Of a stretch of DNA of 64,000 nucleotides, positions 9,684 through 18,582 are shown piece after piece. The stretch is from the NCBI RefSeq assembly GCF_902712915.1, contig NZ_CACTIA010000005.1, positions 558,001 through 622,000 on the forward strand, in the 5' to 3' direction. Position numbers and translations under genes: made by a program. How positions within the stretch are numbered: the stretch's first letter is position 1; every line of letters starts with the position of its first letter. This DNA is from Acidiphilium sp. C61 (lineage in GTDB: Bacteria > Pseudomonadota > Alphaproteobacteria > Acetobacterales > Acetobacteraceae). The notes below the pieces were generated by a model. It was given only the letters and a program-made list of their open reading frames with translations, did not search any database and was not told where the DNA came from.

Positions 9684-10399
9684 CCCGCACCGAGGGCACG
9701 CTGCTCGCCGGCCGCGTCCGCTATGCCCAGCCGGCGAGCGGACATCGCAGCGGAATCGAGCCCGTGCTGCTTGCCGCCGTCGTGCCGGCGCGGCGTGGCG
9801 ACCGGGTGATCGAGGCCGGGACCGGCGCCGGCGCCGGGCTGCTCTGCCTTGCCCATCGCGTGCCGGGGCTATCTGGCGCCGGTATCGAGCGCGACCCCGC
9901 AATCGCGGCCATCGCCCGCACCAATCTGCGGGCGAACGGCCAGGAGGGACTCGCCGTCATCGCCGCCGACATCACCCGCCCGCCTTTGGCCGGACCGTTC
10001 GACCATGCCTTCGCCAACCCGCCCTGGCGGGCCCCTGCCGACACGCCATCGCCCGATCCCGGCCGGCGACTCGCCTATGAGGCGCCAGGCGGGCTGCTGG
10101 CGGCCTGGACGGCGGCGCTCGCAAGCCTGCTGCGCCCGCGCGGCAGCCTGTCGTTGATCCTGCCCGCCGCCTCGATCGACGCAGCGCTCGAAGCCACCCG
10201 CGCCGCCGGCTGCGGCGCCACGCGGCTGCTGCCGCTCTGGCCGCGGCTAGGCCGGCCGGCGAAATTGTTCATCCTCCAGGCTACGCGCGGCAGTCGCGGC
10301 CCGACGGTGCTGCTGCCGGGGCTTGTCCTGCATGAGGGCGAAGGGTTCAGCGAAGCCGCCAATCTCGTACTGCGGGACGGTGCGGCGATCGATCTCTGA
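9680..10399 (+). CDS. N6-adenine-type methyltransferase, TrmN6/YfiC-like
   Basis: 239 residues. SAM-dependent methyltransferase with the glycine-rich motif GTGAGAG at 47-53, an acidic residue ending strand 2 (GIERD) and the catalytic NPPW motif at 113-116, which marks amino-group methylation of adenine. The YfiC family methylates A37 of tRNA-Val, so tRNA is a likely substrate by family; this has not been shown here. Overlaps the DUF2007 gene by 4 bases. Confidence 0.85.
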   Translation: MTRTEGTLLAGRVRYAQPASGHRSGIEPVLLAAVVPARRGDRVIEAGTGAGAGLLCLAHRVPGLSGAGIERDPAIAAIARTNLRANGQEGLAVIAADITRPPLAGPFDHAFANPPWRAPADTPSPDPGRRLAYEAPGGLLAAWTAALASLLRPRGSLSLILPAASIDAALEATRAAGCGATRLLPLWPRLGRPAKLFILQATRGSRGPTVLLPGLVLHEGEGFSEAANLVLRDGAAIDL

Positions 10400-10409
10400 G
10401 GCGGCGGCC

Positions 10410-10889
10410 TTATCGCCGCACGGGCCGCGCGGGATGCAGGCCGGCCGGCAGAACCGGCTCCAGATGCGGCCAGAGATCCGGGTCGGGCACTTTCACCAGA
10501 TCATGCGCGAGGGTGCCGATCAGGTTGCGCGCCGGCAGCGGGCCGAGGGCGTCGCGCAGCGTCGCCAGCAAGCGTGCCGGAGCCACAAGGATCAGCCCGC
10601 CGAAACTGCCCTCCGGCAGGGCGTTCAGCTCGGAGGCGATGGTGCGGGCAAAATCGGATTTTTCCACCTGATGCGGATCATGCCGCGGCTGGACCGCGTG
10701 ATGCGCCGTCGAGAAGCTGTGAAACGCGGCGCCGGGGCCGTCGCTGCGCAGGTCCGACGATCGCAGATGCGCGGTGACGGATTCGAAACGCCGCTCGGTC
10801 TCGAGCTTGCCCGGAGGGCGGATCCGCACGAAGCGGGCCTGCGCGCCATCGGCGATCACGATCAGGAGATTCTCGCTGCTGGTCATCAT
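10410..10889 (-). CDS. Host-attachment family protein
   Basis: 159 residues, resembling the family annotated as 'protein required for attachment to host cells' (Host_attach). It starts with LLIVIADGAQARFVRI, typical of the eRF1/baeRF-like fold, and has a central His-rich stretch (FHSFSTAHHAVQPRHDPHQ). A GGAG 6 bases before the first of two ATGs fixes the start. The name comes from a plant-pathogen phenotype and may not apply; the fold suggests a ribosome- or RNA-associated role. Divergent from aarC. Confidence 0.78.
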   Translation of the reverse strand: MMTSSENLLIVIADGAQARFVRIRPPGKLETERRFESVTAHLRSSDLRSDGPGAAFHSFSTAHHAVQPRHDPHQVEKSDFARTIASELNALPEGSFGGLILVAPARLLATLRDALGPLPARNLIGTLAHDLVKVPDPDLWPHLEPVLPAGLHPARPVRR

Positions 10890-11038
10890 CGTGGGCTCCA
10901 CGCGAATTGGTCTGGTAAGTCTAGACCATCGGGCCGGCGGCGGGAGTTGTCCGATCGGACGACGCAGCGAACAGCGATCCGCACGCCAGCCATGCGCAAC
11001 AGAAGCGGCAAAGCCCGGATTTGCTTGATTTCGCTCAT

Positions 11039-11050
11039 TGAAACGTTTCG
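11039..11050. promoter_or_regulatory. Candidate operator upstream of aarC
   Basis: TGAAACGTTTCG contains the perfect 10-base palindrome GAAACGTTTC with a central CG, the general form of LacI/GalR-family operators. It lies about 58 bases before the aarC start in the divergent gap with the host-attachment gene. No LacI-type regulator is encoded nearby, so this is only a candidate. Confidence 0.35.
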
Positions 11051-11107
11051 CAACCGCGAGCACACCGCACAGCCGGAAACACCGGCAACGCAGGGAGTTC
11101 ACGCGGA

Positions 11108-12598
11108 ATGTATCGTGACCGGATCAGGCTGGAGACGCTCTGGGGCAAGGTGATGTCGGCCGAGGAGGCCGCGCTGTCGATCAGGGACGGAATGGTGATC
11201 GGCATGAGCGGGTTCACCCGGGCGGGTGACGCCAAGGAGGTTCCGGTGGCCCTCGCCGAGCGCGCCCGGCACGATCCGCTGCGGATCACGCTGATGACCG
11301 GCGCCTCGCTGGGCAACGATATCGACAAGACGCTGGCCGAGGCCAACGTGATCGCCCGCCGCATGCCCTTCCAGGCCGATCCGGCGCTGCGCCGCCGCAT
11401 CAATGACGGCGAGGTGATGTTCATCGACCAGCATCTGTCAGAAACGGTTGAGCAATTGCGCGCGCGCCAGCTTCGCCCGGTCGACATCGCCGTGGTCGAG
11501 GCGACGGCGATCAACGAGAAGGGCGGCATCGTGCCCACCACCTCGGTCGGCAACGCCGCGAGCTTCGCCGTGCTGGCGGAGAAGGTGATCGTCGAGATCA
11601 ACATGACGATGCCGCAGGAACTCGAAGGCTTGCACGACATCTATTTCCCCTCGCGCCGCCCCTATCGTGAGCCGCTCGGGGTGATGCGGCCGAGCGACCG
11701 GATCGGCCTGCCCTATGTGCCGATCGACCCGCAGAAGATCATCGGCATCGTCATCACCAGCAAGGCCGACAGCCCCTCGCGCATCGAGCCGCCCGATGAC
11801 GACACCGCCGCGATCGCCGGGCATCTGCTGGAATTCCTCGACCGCGAGGTGCGCGAGGCGCAGCTGTCGCCCTCGCTGATGCCGTTGCAGGCCGGCATCG
11901 GCAGCATCGCCAACGCGGTGCTGCACGGCTTCACCGAAAGCCGGTTCAGCAACCTCACCATGTATTCCGAGGTCTTGCAGGACAGCACGATCGCCCTGCT
12001 CGACAGCGGCCGCCTCGTCTTCGCCTCCGGCTCGTCGATGACACTGTCGAAGCCGCTCTACGAACGGGTTCTCGGCGATATCGGCCGCTACCGCGACCGG
12101 CTGGTGCTGCGCCCGCAGGAAATCAGCAACCATCCCGAAATCGTCCGTCGCCTCGGCATCATCGGCATCAACACGGCGCTGGAGGTGGACATCTACGGCA
12201 ACGTCAATTCCACCCATGTCGGCGGCACGCACATGATGAACGGCATCGGCGGCTCGGGCGATTTCGCCAGGAACGGCCATCTCTCCGTATTTGTCACCAA
12301 GTCGCTGGCCAAGGAGGGCAGGATTTCGAGTGTCGTGCCGATGGTCTCGCATGTCGATCATACCGAGCACGACGTGGACGTGATCGTCACCGAGCGGGGG
12401 CTGGCCGATTTGCGGGGTCTTGCCCCGCGCGAGCGGGCAGCGCTGATCATCAGCAACTGCGCGCACCCGCTCTACCGCGATGCGCTGCGGGATTATTTCG
12501 ATGAGGCGATCCGCACACGGGGCGGCCAGACCCCGCATCTCATCGAACAGGCGCTGTCCTGGCACGCCCGCCTGCGCGAGAGCGGCTCGATGCAGTGA
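11108..12598 (+). CDS. aarC: Succinyl-CoA:acetate CoA-transferase (acetyl-CoA hydrolase family)
   Basis: 496 residues. Class I CoA-transferase that moves CoA from succinyl-CoA to acetate. In acetic acid bacteria this replaces succinyl-CoA synthetase in a modified TCA cycle and confers acetate resistance. The catalytic Glu is at about 288 in MYSEVLQD, and the glycine motif GIGGSGDF near 380-386 fits the CoA-binding loop of AarC. Length matches AarC closely. Related acetyl-CoA hydrolases or propionate CoA-transferases remain possible. The stop codon overlaps the edge of a dispersed repeat. fumC is 4.5 kb downstream. Confidence 0.88.
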   Translation: MYRDRIRLETLWGKVMSAEEAALSIRDGMVIGMSGFTRAGDAKEVPVALAERARHDPLRITLMTGASLGNDIDKTLAEANVIARRMPFQADPALRRRINDGEVMFIDQHLSETVEQLRARQLRPVDIAVVEATAINEKGGIVPTTSVGNAASFAVLAEKVIVEINMTMPQELEGLHDIYFPSRRPYREPLGVMRPSDRIGLPYVPIDPQKIIGIVITSKADSPSRIEPPDDDTAAIAGHLLEFLDREVREAQLSPSLMPLQAGIGSIANAVLHGFTESRFSNLTMYSEVLQDSTIALLDSGRLVFASGSSMTLSKPLYERVLGDIGRYRDRLVLRPQEISNHPEIVRRLGIIGINTALEVDIYGNVNSTHVGGTHMMNGIGGSGDFARNGHLSVFVTKSLAKEGRISSVVPMVSHVDHTEHDVDVIVTERGLADLRGLAPRERAALIISNCAHPLYRDALRDYFDEAIRTRGGQTPHLIEQALSWHARLRESGSMQ

Positions 12599-12666
12599 TG
12601 ATGCTCTGTTCGTCAATATGATAGAGCACTACATCCGATCCATTCGGATCAGATGTAGTGCTCCAG
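12597..12666. repeat. Dispersed palindromic repeat, copy 2 (module B truncated)
   Basis: In reverse orientation to copy 1. Only the module B edge (GATGATGCTCT, 12597-12607) remains, then linker TCGTCAATATGAT, then a complete module A (12623-12664) whose arms AGAGCACTACATC and GATGTAGTGCTCC pair well. Lies between convergent aarC and dnaN and overlaps the aarC stop codon. It could act as a bidirectional terminator. Confidence 0.8.
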
Positions 12667-12683
12667 GGTTTGGCACCGCTTGG

Positions 12684-13808
12684 TCAGACCCGCATCGGCA
12701 TGAGAACGAAAATCGCGCTCTCGTCGCCGGCGGCGCGCACCAGGGTCGGTGCCGCGCCATCGGCGAAGCAGAACTCCACCTTGCCCTTGATCTGCTCCGT
12801 CACGTCGTTGAGGTAGCGCGCCTGGAAACCGATCTCGAGCGGTGTCGAATGATATTCGACCTGCGCCTCGTCGAGTTCCTCCGTCGCCGTGCCCTGGTCG
12901 GGGCTGGTGGCTGAAAGCACAAGGAGGTCGCGCCCGACGGAGAGTTTGACCGGCTTGTTGCGCTCGGAGGTAATGGCCGAGACGCGCGCGACCGCGGCAG
13001 AGAAGTCCGCCGTCTCGACGCGCAGCACCTTGTCGTTGCCGATCGGGATGACCTTGGAATAGTCGGGATAGGTGCCATCGATCAGCTTGCTGGTCATCCG
13101 CATCGTGTCCAACTCGAACTGGATGCGGGTTTCCGACAGCGCGATCGAGACATCGCCGGAGACCTCGTCGAGCAGCTTGCGGATCTCGTTCACCGTCTTG
13201 CGCGGGACGATGACGCCCGGCATCCCCGCCGCACCCTCGGGCAGAGGTTCCTCGACCCGGGCAAGACGATGCCCATCCGTCGCCACCGCGCGGAGGACCT
13301 GCAAGCCATCCGATTCGGCGGCGTGCAGGTAGATGCCGTTGAGATAATACCGCGTTTCCTCGGTCGAGATCGCGAAGCGGGTGCGGTCGATCAGCCCGCG
13401 CAGCGCCTGCGCCGGCACCGCGAAGCGATGGGTCAGCTTGCCGGCATCGAGCTTCGGGAATTCATCCGTCGGCAGCACGACGAGCTTGGTCGCATAGCGT
13501 CCGGCGCGCAGCGCGAGCGGTGCGTCGCCGCCCGGATGGTCGAGTTCGATCTCGGCATTGTCCGGCTGGCGGCGCACGATCTCGTAGAGTGTCGCGGCCG
13601 GCGCGGTCACCGATCCGTCACGCATCGTCGTCGCGGCGACTTCCTCGATCAGCGCGATTTCGAGGTCGGTCGCGGCAACGGTCAACCGCCCTTCCCGCAC
13701 CGCCAGCAGCACATTGGCCAGGATGGGAATCGTGTTGCGTTTTTCGACAACGTTCTGAACATGGGCCAGCGCTTTCAGCAGCGTTGCCCGATCCGCCTTG
13801 AGCTTCAT
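12684..13808 (-). CDS. dnaN: DNA polymerase III subunit beta (sliding clamp)
   Basis: 374 residues, the normal length for the processivity clamp. Begins MKLKADRATLLKALAHVQNV with the family pattern NTIPILANVLL near 25-35, and ends in the canonical VLMPMRV. GGAAGGA 5-6 bases before the ATG supports the start. dnaA and recF are not adjacent, so this location gives no evidence for a nearby replication origin. Converges with aarC; divergent from the ABC transporter genes. Confidence 0.97.
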   Translation of the reverse strand: MKLKADRATLLKALAHVQNVVEKRNTIPILANVLLAVREGRLTVAATDLEIALIEEVAATTMRDGSVTAPAATLYEIVRRQPDNAEIELDHPGGDAPLALRAGRYATKLVVLPTDEFPKLDAGKLTHRFAVPAQALRGLIDRTRFAISTEETRYYLNGIYLHAAESDGLQVLRAVATDGHRLARVEEPLPEGAAGMPGVIVPRKTVNEIRKLLDEVSGDVSIALSETRIQFELDTMRMTSKLIDGTYPDYSKVIPIGNDKVLRVETADFSAAVARVSAITSERNKPVKLSVGRDLLVLSATSPDQGTATEELDEAQVEYHSTPLEIGFQARYLNDVTEQIKGKVEFCFADGAAPTLVRAAGDESAIFVLMPMRV

Positions 13809-14007
13809 GCGATCCTTCCAGTCAGCCTGACCGGGCGGCTTCCGCACCCGGGTCTTGCTGCATAGCCCAGTTCGAACCGGAATTGAACCATCCCGCGCAT
13901 CGGCCGGTGGGTGACAGCAGCGGAAAGCCGGGCTAAGGCAGGGCAGGCGGGGTGCAGCGCCCGGCTTCAGTTCGACAATCGGCACTCGTTTCAAAGCGGA
14001 TCGGCAC

Positions 14008-15741
14008 ATGACACGACCAGTCCCGCCCGCCCTCGTTCACGGTCGCCGGCTGCCCAACGCGTGGGACGCCGCGGCGATCGCCCTCGTCTTCGCCTTGCTG
14101 ATCGGTGTTGCGCATGTGGCGCGGGGCACGCTGACGCCGCTGGCGCAGATGCAGTCCGGCCACATTCATCTCGACCCGGCCTGGCTGCCCGGCTACGCGC
14201 TGCGCACCACGATGCGCATGTTCGCCGCCCTGCTGGTCTCGCTCGGCTTCACCTTCACCGTGGCCACCCTTGCCGCGAAAAGCCGGCGCGCGGCGATCAT
14301 CGTCATTCCGGTTCTCGACATCCTCCAGTCGATTCCCATTCTGGGCTTCATCTCCTTCACCGTGCTGTTCTTCCTGCACCTGTTCCCCGGGCAGGAACTC
14401 GGCGCCGAACTGGCCGTCGTCTTTGTCATCTTCACCAGCCAAGCCTGGAACATGGCGTTCAGCTTCTACCAGTCGCTGACCACGGAGCCGGCGGACCTGA
14501 TCGAGGCCTGCCGCAGTTTCGGGCTGACCCCCTGGCAGCGCTTCTGGCGGCTCGACGTGCCTTTCGCCGTGCCCGGCCTCGTGTGGAACACCATGCTCTC
14601 GATGTCCGGCGGCTGGTTCTTCGTCGTTGCCTCCGAGGCGATCACGGTCGGCAACACCACTTTCACTCTGCCGGGTATCGGCTCCTATGTCGCGGTCGCA
14701 CTGCAGCACCGGGATTTCGCGGCGATCGTCTATGCGCTGCTGGCCATGCTGGTGGTGATTTTGCTCTATGACCAGCTGCTGTTCCGCCCGCTCGTCGCCT
14801 GGTCCGGCAAGTTCCGGTTCGAGACCGTGCCCTCCGCCGGCGAGACCGAGCCGTGGGTACTGCGGCTGCTGCGCCGGACCTTTCTGCTCCGCGCGGCGGG
14901 GGACTGGCTGAGCGACCAGTTTGCCCACATCGTCCGCCTGCGCCTCGGCCGGGCGGAACGGACGTTCGTGTCCGCGGGGCGAGCCCGTGGCGCCAGCCGG
15001 ATCGGCGACGCCGCCTTTTATGCCGTCGTGATCATCGCGGCCGGGATCGCCTCGGCGCAGGTGGTCGAATTCTGCGCGCGGACGATGCACTGGAGCGATC
15101 TTGCCCGATGCGTCGTTCTTGCCTTCTACACGCTGGCGCGCGTGATCGCGGCGCTGGCAATCTCGTGCCTGGTCTGGGTGCCCGTCGGCGTCTGGGTCGG
15201 GTTCCGGCCCTGGGCGACCCGGCTGGTTCAGCCGGCAGCGCAATTCCTCGCTGCCTTTCCGGCAAATCTGGTCTTCCCGGTCGTGGTCGCCGGCATCGTC
15301 TATTTCCGCCTCGCCCCGGACATCTGGCTGACGCCGCTGATGGTCCTCGGGACGCAGTGGTACATCCTGTTCAACGTGGTCGCAGGTGCCGCCGCCCTGC
15401 CCGGCGATCTCAGGGAGGCCGCGGCGAATTTCCGCCTGCGCGGGCTGCTGCGGTGGCGCCGGCTGATCATTCCCGGGATACTGCCCTATTTCGTCACCGG
15501 CGCGCTGACCGCGACGGGTGCCGCCTGGAACGCCTCGATCGTCGCGGAGGTGGCGTCCTGGGGCCACACCACGCTGGTCGCGCGCGGGCTCGGCGCCTAT
15601 ATCGCGCAGGCGACCGTGGCGGGCGATACCAGCCGCATCGTGCTCGGGGTGGCGGTGATGGCGGCGTTCGTGCTCGGCTTCAACCGGCTGGTGTGGCGGC
15701 CGCTCTACGCCTATGCGAGCCGACGGACCAATTTCGGATAA
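14008..15741 (+). CDS. ABC transporter permease, two fused permease domains (NitT/TauT-like)
   Basis: 577 residues: two complete binding-protein-dependent permease domains in one chain (about 60-250 and 370-560), each with an EAA-type loop (EACRSFGLTPWQRFWRLDVP near 165-185; EAAANFRLRGLLRWRRLIIP near 470-490). It can therefore form the whole membrane channel alone. The family is usually annotated as sulfonate/nitrate/bicarbonate import. Ends 9 bases before the ATPase gene. No periplasmic binding protein gene is adjacent. Confidence 0.88.
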   Translation: MTRPVPPALVHGRRLPNAWDAAAIALVFALLIGVAHVARGTLTPLAQMQSGHIHLDPAWLPGYALRTTMRMFAALLVSLGFTFTVATLAAKSRRAAIIVIPVLDILQSIPILGFISFTVLFFLHLFPGQELGAELAVVFVIFTSQAWNMAFSFYQSLTTEPADLIEACRSFGLTPWQRFWRLDVPFAVPGLVWNTMLSMSGGWFFVVASEAITVGNTTFTLPGIGSYVAVALQHRDFAAIVYALLAMLVVILLYDQLLFRPLVAWSGKFRFETVPSAGETEPWVLRLLRRTFLLRAAGDWLSDQFAHIVRLRLGRAERTFVSAGRARGASRIGDAAFYAVVIIAAGIASAQVVEFCARTMHWSDLARCVVLAFYTLARVIAALAISCLVWVPVGVWVGFRPWATRLVQPAAQFLAAFPANLVFPVVVAGIVYFRLAPDIWLTPLMVLGTQWYILFNVVAGAAALPGDLREAAANFRLRGLLRWRRLIIPGILPYFVTGALTATGAAWNASIVAEVASWGHTTLVARGLGAYIAQATVAGDTSRIVLGVAVMAAFVLGFNRLVWRPLYAYASRRTNFG

Positions 15742-15750
15742 GGAGGAGAG

Positions 15751-17070
15751 ATGGACCAGCAAACCCCGCCCGGCATCCTGCTCGATGTCCGCAACTGCCG
15801 GCAATCCTACCCGAAGGAAGCCAACAGCGAACTCATCGTGCTCGATGACGTCAACGTGACGCTGCGCGAGGGCGAGATCGTCGGCCTGCTTGGCCGCTCG
15901 GGCTCGGGCAAGTCCACATTGCTGCGGATCATTGCTGGCCTGCTGCGCCCGACCCGTGGCGACGTGTCGTGGAAGGGCACGCCGGTAAGCGGCCCGGTGC
16001 GCGGTGTTGCCATGGTGTTCCAGAGTTTTGCGCTGTTTCCCTGGCTCACGGTGCAGGAAAACGTCGAACTCGGGCTGGAGGCGCAGGGCGTGGCGAGGCG
16101 CGAGCGCGAGGAGCGCACCGAGGAGGCGATCGACCTGATCGGCCTCGGCGGCTACGACGGCGCCTATCCGAAGGAGCTTTCCGGTGGCATGCGCCAGCGC
16201 GTCGGCCTTGCCCGCGCGCTGGTCACCCATCCCGACCTGCTGCTGATGGACGAGCCGTTCTCGGCGCTCGACGTGCTGACCGCCGAAACCCTGCGCACCG
16301 ACCTCATCGATCTGTGGTCGGAAGGCAAGCTGCCGGTGAAATCGATCCTGATCGTGACCCACAATATCGAGGAGGCGGTGCTGATGTGCGACCGTATCCT
16401 CGTGTTTTCGTCCGATCCCGGGCGGGTCGCGCACGAGCTGCGGGTGCCGTTTCCGCATCCGCGCAACCGGCTCGACCCCGCCTTCCGCAAGATGGTGGAC
16501 GACATTTACGCGGTGATGACGCGGCGCAAGTCGCCGGCCGACCTGAAGGCCGAGGCCGCCCGCCCGGCCACCGGCTTCGCCACCCCGCTGCATCCGATCG
16601 GCACCAACCTGATGTCCGGCCTGATGGAAACCCTCGCCGCCCCGCCCTATGACGGACGGGCCGACCTGCCGGCGCTCGCCTCGGTGCTGCAATACGAGGC
16701 CGACGAATTGCTGCCGCTCGGCGAAACGCTGCAACTGCTCCGCTTCGCCGAGCTTGAGGATGGCGACATCCGCCTCACCGAGCAGGGACGCAACTTCGTC
16801 CATGCCGATACCGAGGAGCGCAAGCAGATCTTCGCCGCGGCGGCGCTGGCCAATGTCAAGCTCGTCGCCGCGATCCGCCAGGTCATCGACGAGCGGTGGA
16901 ACCACCGCGCCTCCGCCGTTCGCTTCCGCGACGAGCTCGAGGATCACATGTCGCCCGAGCGCGCCGAGGAAACGCTGCGCACCGCCATCTCCTGGGGCCG
17001 CTACGCCGAGATCTATTCCTATGACGAGGAAGCCCAGCAGTTCAGCCTCGAGGATATCGAGGAGGAATAG
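15751..17070 (+). CDS. ABC transporter ATP-binding protein with C-terminal AAA-associated domain
   Basis: 439 residues. Nucleotide-binding domain with Walker A GRSGSGKST (about 49-57), signature LSGGMRQRV (about 147) and Walker B LLLMDEPFSALD (about 168). An extra C-terminal region of about 140 residues, acidic and helical with FRDELEDHMSPERAEETLRT, matches the AAA-associated C-terminal domain found on some NitT/TauT ATPases. AAGGAGGAGAG precedes the ATG. Partner of the fused permease just upstream. Confidence 0.9.
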   Translation: MDQQTPPGILLDVRNCRQSYPKEANSELIVLDDVNVTLREGEIVGLLGRSGSGKSTLLRIIAGLLRPTRGDVSWKGTPVSGPVRGVAMVFQSFALFPWLTVQENVELGLEAQGVARREREERTEEAIDLIGLGGYDGAYPKELSGGMRQRVGLARALVTHPDLLLMDEPFSALDVLTAETLRTDLIDLWSEGKLPVKSILIVTHNIEEAVLMCDRILVFSSDPGRVAHELRVPFPHPRNRLDPAFRKMVDDIYAVMTRRKSPADLKAEAARPATGFATPLHPIGTNLMSGLMETLAAPPYDGRADLPALASVLQYEADELLPLGETLQLLRFAELEDGDIRLTEQGRNFVHADTEERKQIFAAAALANVKLVAAIRQVIDERWNHRASAVRFRDELEDHMSPERAEETLRTAISWGRYAEIYSYDEEAQQFSLEDIEEE

Positions 17071-17133
17071 GCCCGGCCGGCCTTGCCCCCCTGCCCGCTT
17101 TAACCGGCGGGGGCGGCACGCCATCTGCTCCAG

Positions 17134-18582
17134 ATGAACACCGGAGCAGAAAGACTGCGTGACGTGCCGGTCGGCATCGATGCGACCGGCACCCGCACCG
17201 AGCACGATTCGATGGGCGCGATCGAAGTGCCGGCGGATCGCTACTGGGGGGCCCAGACCCAGCGAAGCCTGCGGCATTTCGCCATCGGCGAGCGAATGCC
17301 GACCGCGCTCTACCGCGCCTATGCGCTGGTCAAGAAGGCGGCGGCCGAGGCGAATGAGGAGCTTGGCGTGCTGCCCGGCTGGAAGGTGGCGGCGATTATC
17401 CGCGCCGCGGAGGAGGCGATGGCGGGCGCGCTCGACGATCATTTCCCGCTGCATGTCTACCAGACCGGCTCGGGCACGCAGTCCAACATGAACCTCAACG
17501 AGGTGCTGGCCGCGCGGGCGAACCAGCTGCTCGGCGCCGCCCCCGGCGCGCACGCGCCGATTCACCCGAATGACGATGTCAACCGGTCGCAATCCTCCAA
17601 CGACACCTTCCCCACGGCCATGCATGTCGCAACCCTCGCGGCGCTGGACGACGAACTCCTCCCCGCCATCGACGCGCTCGCCGGCGCGATCGAGGCCAGG
17701 GCCGCTGCCTGGATGGACATTCCCAAGACCGGCCGCACCCATCTGCAGGATGCGGTGCCGCTCACCGTGGGGCAGGAATGGTCGGGCTATGCGCACCAGC
17801 TGCGCGACGCGCTGGCGCGGGTCCGGGCATCGCGCGGCGGGCTGCTCGAACTCGCCGCCGGCGGTACCGCGGTCGGCACCGGCCTCGCCGCCCCCGCCGG
17901 CTTCGGCCGGGCGATCGCCGCACGGATCGCCGCGCCCACCTCCAAGCCCTTTGTCACCGCGCCGAACAAGTTCGCTGCCCAAGCCTCGCTCGATGCGATG
18001 GTGGCGACGATGGCCTCCCTGCGCGGCCTCGCCGTAGCGCTGATGAAGATCGCCAACGACATGCGCTGGCTCGCCTCCGGCCCGCGCTGCGGGATCGGCG
18101 AGCTTCTGCTGCCGGAAAACGAGCCGGGCTCCTCGATCATGCCCGGCAAGGTGAACCCGACCCAGTGCGAGGCGCTGGTGATGGTCTGCATCCAGACCAT
18201 CGGCGATGACGCGGCGGTCGCCTTCGCCGGCAGCCAGGGCAATTTCGAGCTGAACGCGATGCGTCCGCTGATCATCAACAACGTGCTGCGCACCTGCCGG
18301 ACCATGACGGAGTCCTGCACCGCCTTCCGCCGGTTCTCGGTCGAGGGGACCGAGCTGAACCGCGTGCGGATCGACGAGCAGCTCGGCCGCTCGCTGATGC
18401 TGGTGACGGCACTGAGCCCGGAGATCGGCTATGACCGCGCCGCCGCCATCGCCCATCACGCGGCGGAACACGGCCTGACGCTGCGCGAGGCGGCGACTGG
18501 CTATGGCGGCGTCGACCCCGCGACGTTCGACCGGCTCTGCGATCCGGCGAGGCTCGTCGGCTCCGGCGTGGCCGGCGCCTGA
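17134..18582 (+). CDS. fumC: Fumarate hydratase, class II
   Basis: 482 residues. Iron-independent fumarase interconverting fumarate and malate in the TCA cycle. Signature segments: GSGTQSNMNLNEV (112-124), SQSSNDTFPTAMH (152-164), catalytic His in TGRTHLQDA (about 203) and the flexible Ser loop GSSIMPGKVNP near 332-342. The first 18 residues are extra relative to the family start near TRTEHDSMG, so a later start is possible; no strong ribosome binding site decides it. Overlaps the convergent LysR gene by 82 bases. Confidence 0.95.
   Translation: MNTGAERLRDVPVGIDATGTRTEHDSMGAIEVPADRYWGAQTQRSLRHFAIGERMPTALYRAYALVKKAAAEANEELGVLPGWKVAAIIRAAEEAMAGALDDHFPLHVYQTGSGTQSNMNLNEVLAARANQLLGAAPGAHAPIHPNDDVNRSQSSNDTFPTAMHVATLAALDDELLPAIDALAGAIEARAAAWMDIPKTGRTHLQDAVPLTVGQEWSGYAHQLRDALARVRASRGGLLELAAGGTAVGTGLAAPAGFGRAIAARIAAPTSKPFVTAPNKFAAQASLDAMVATMASLRGLAVALMKIANDMRWLASGPRCGIGELLLPENEPGSSIMPGKVNPTQCEALVMVCIQTIGDDAAVAFAGSQGNFELNAMRPLIINNVLRTCRTMTESCTAFRRFSVEGTELNRVRIDEQLGRSLMLVTALSPEIGYDRAAAIAHHAAEHGLTLREAATGYGGVDPATFDRLCDPARLVGSGVAGA

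Noticed and set aside
17084..17120. Possible terminator after the ABC ATPase gene
   Set aside because: C-run and G-run can pair, but with mismatches and no T-run; too weak to annotate.
13933..18471. 1512-codon open frame on the minus strand across the ABC transporter and fumC
   Set aside because: Runs antisense over three well-supported genes and its translation is Arg/Gly/Asp/His-rich without domain order. A codon-bias artefact.
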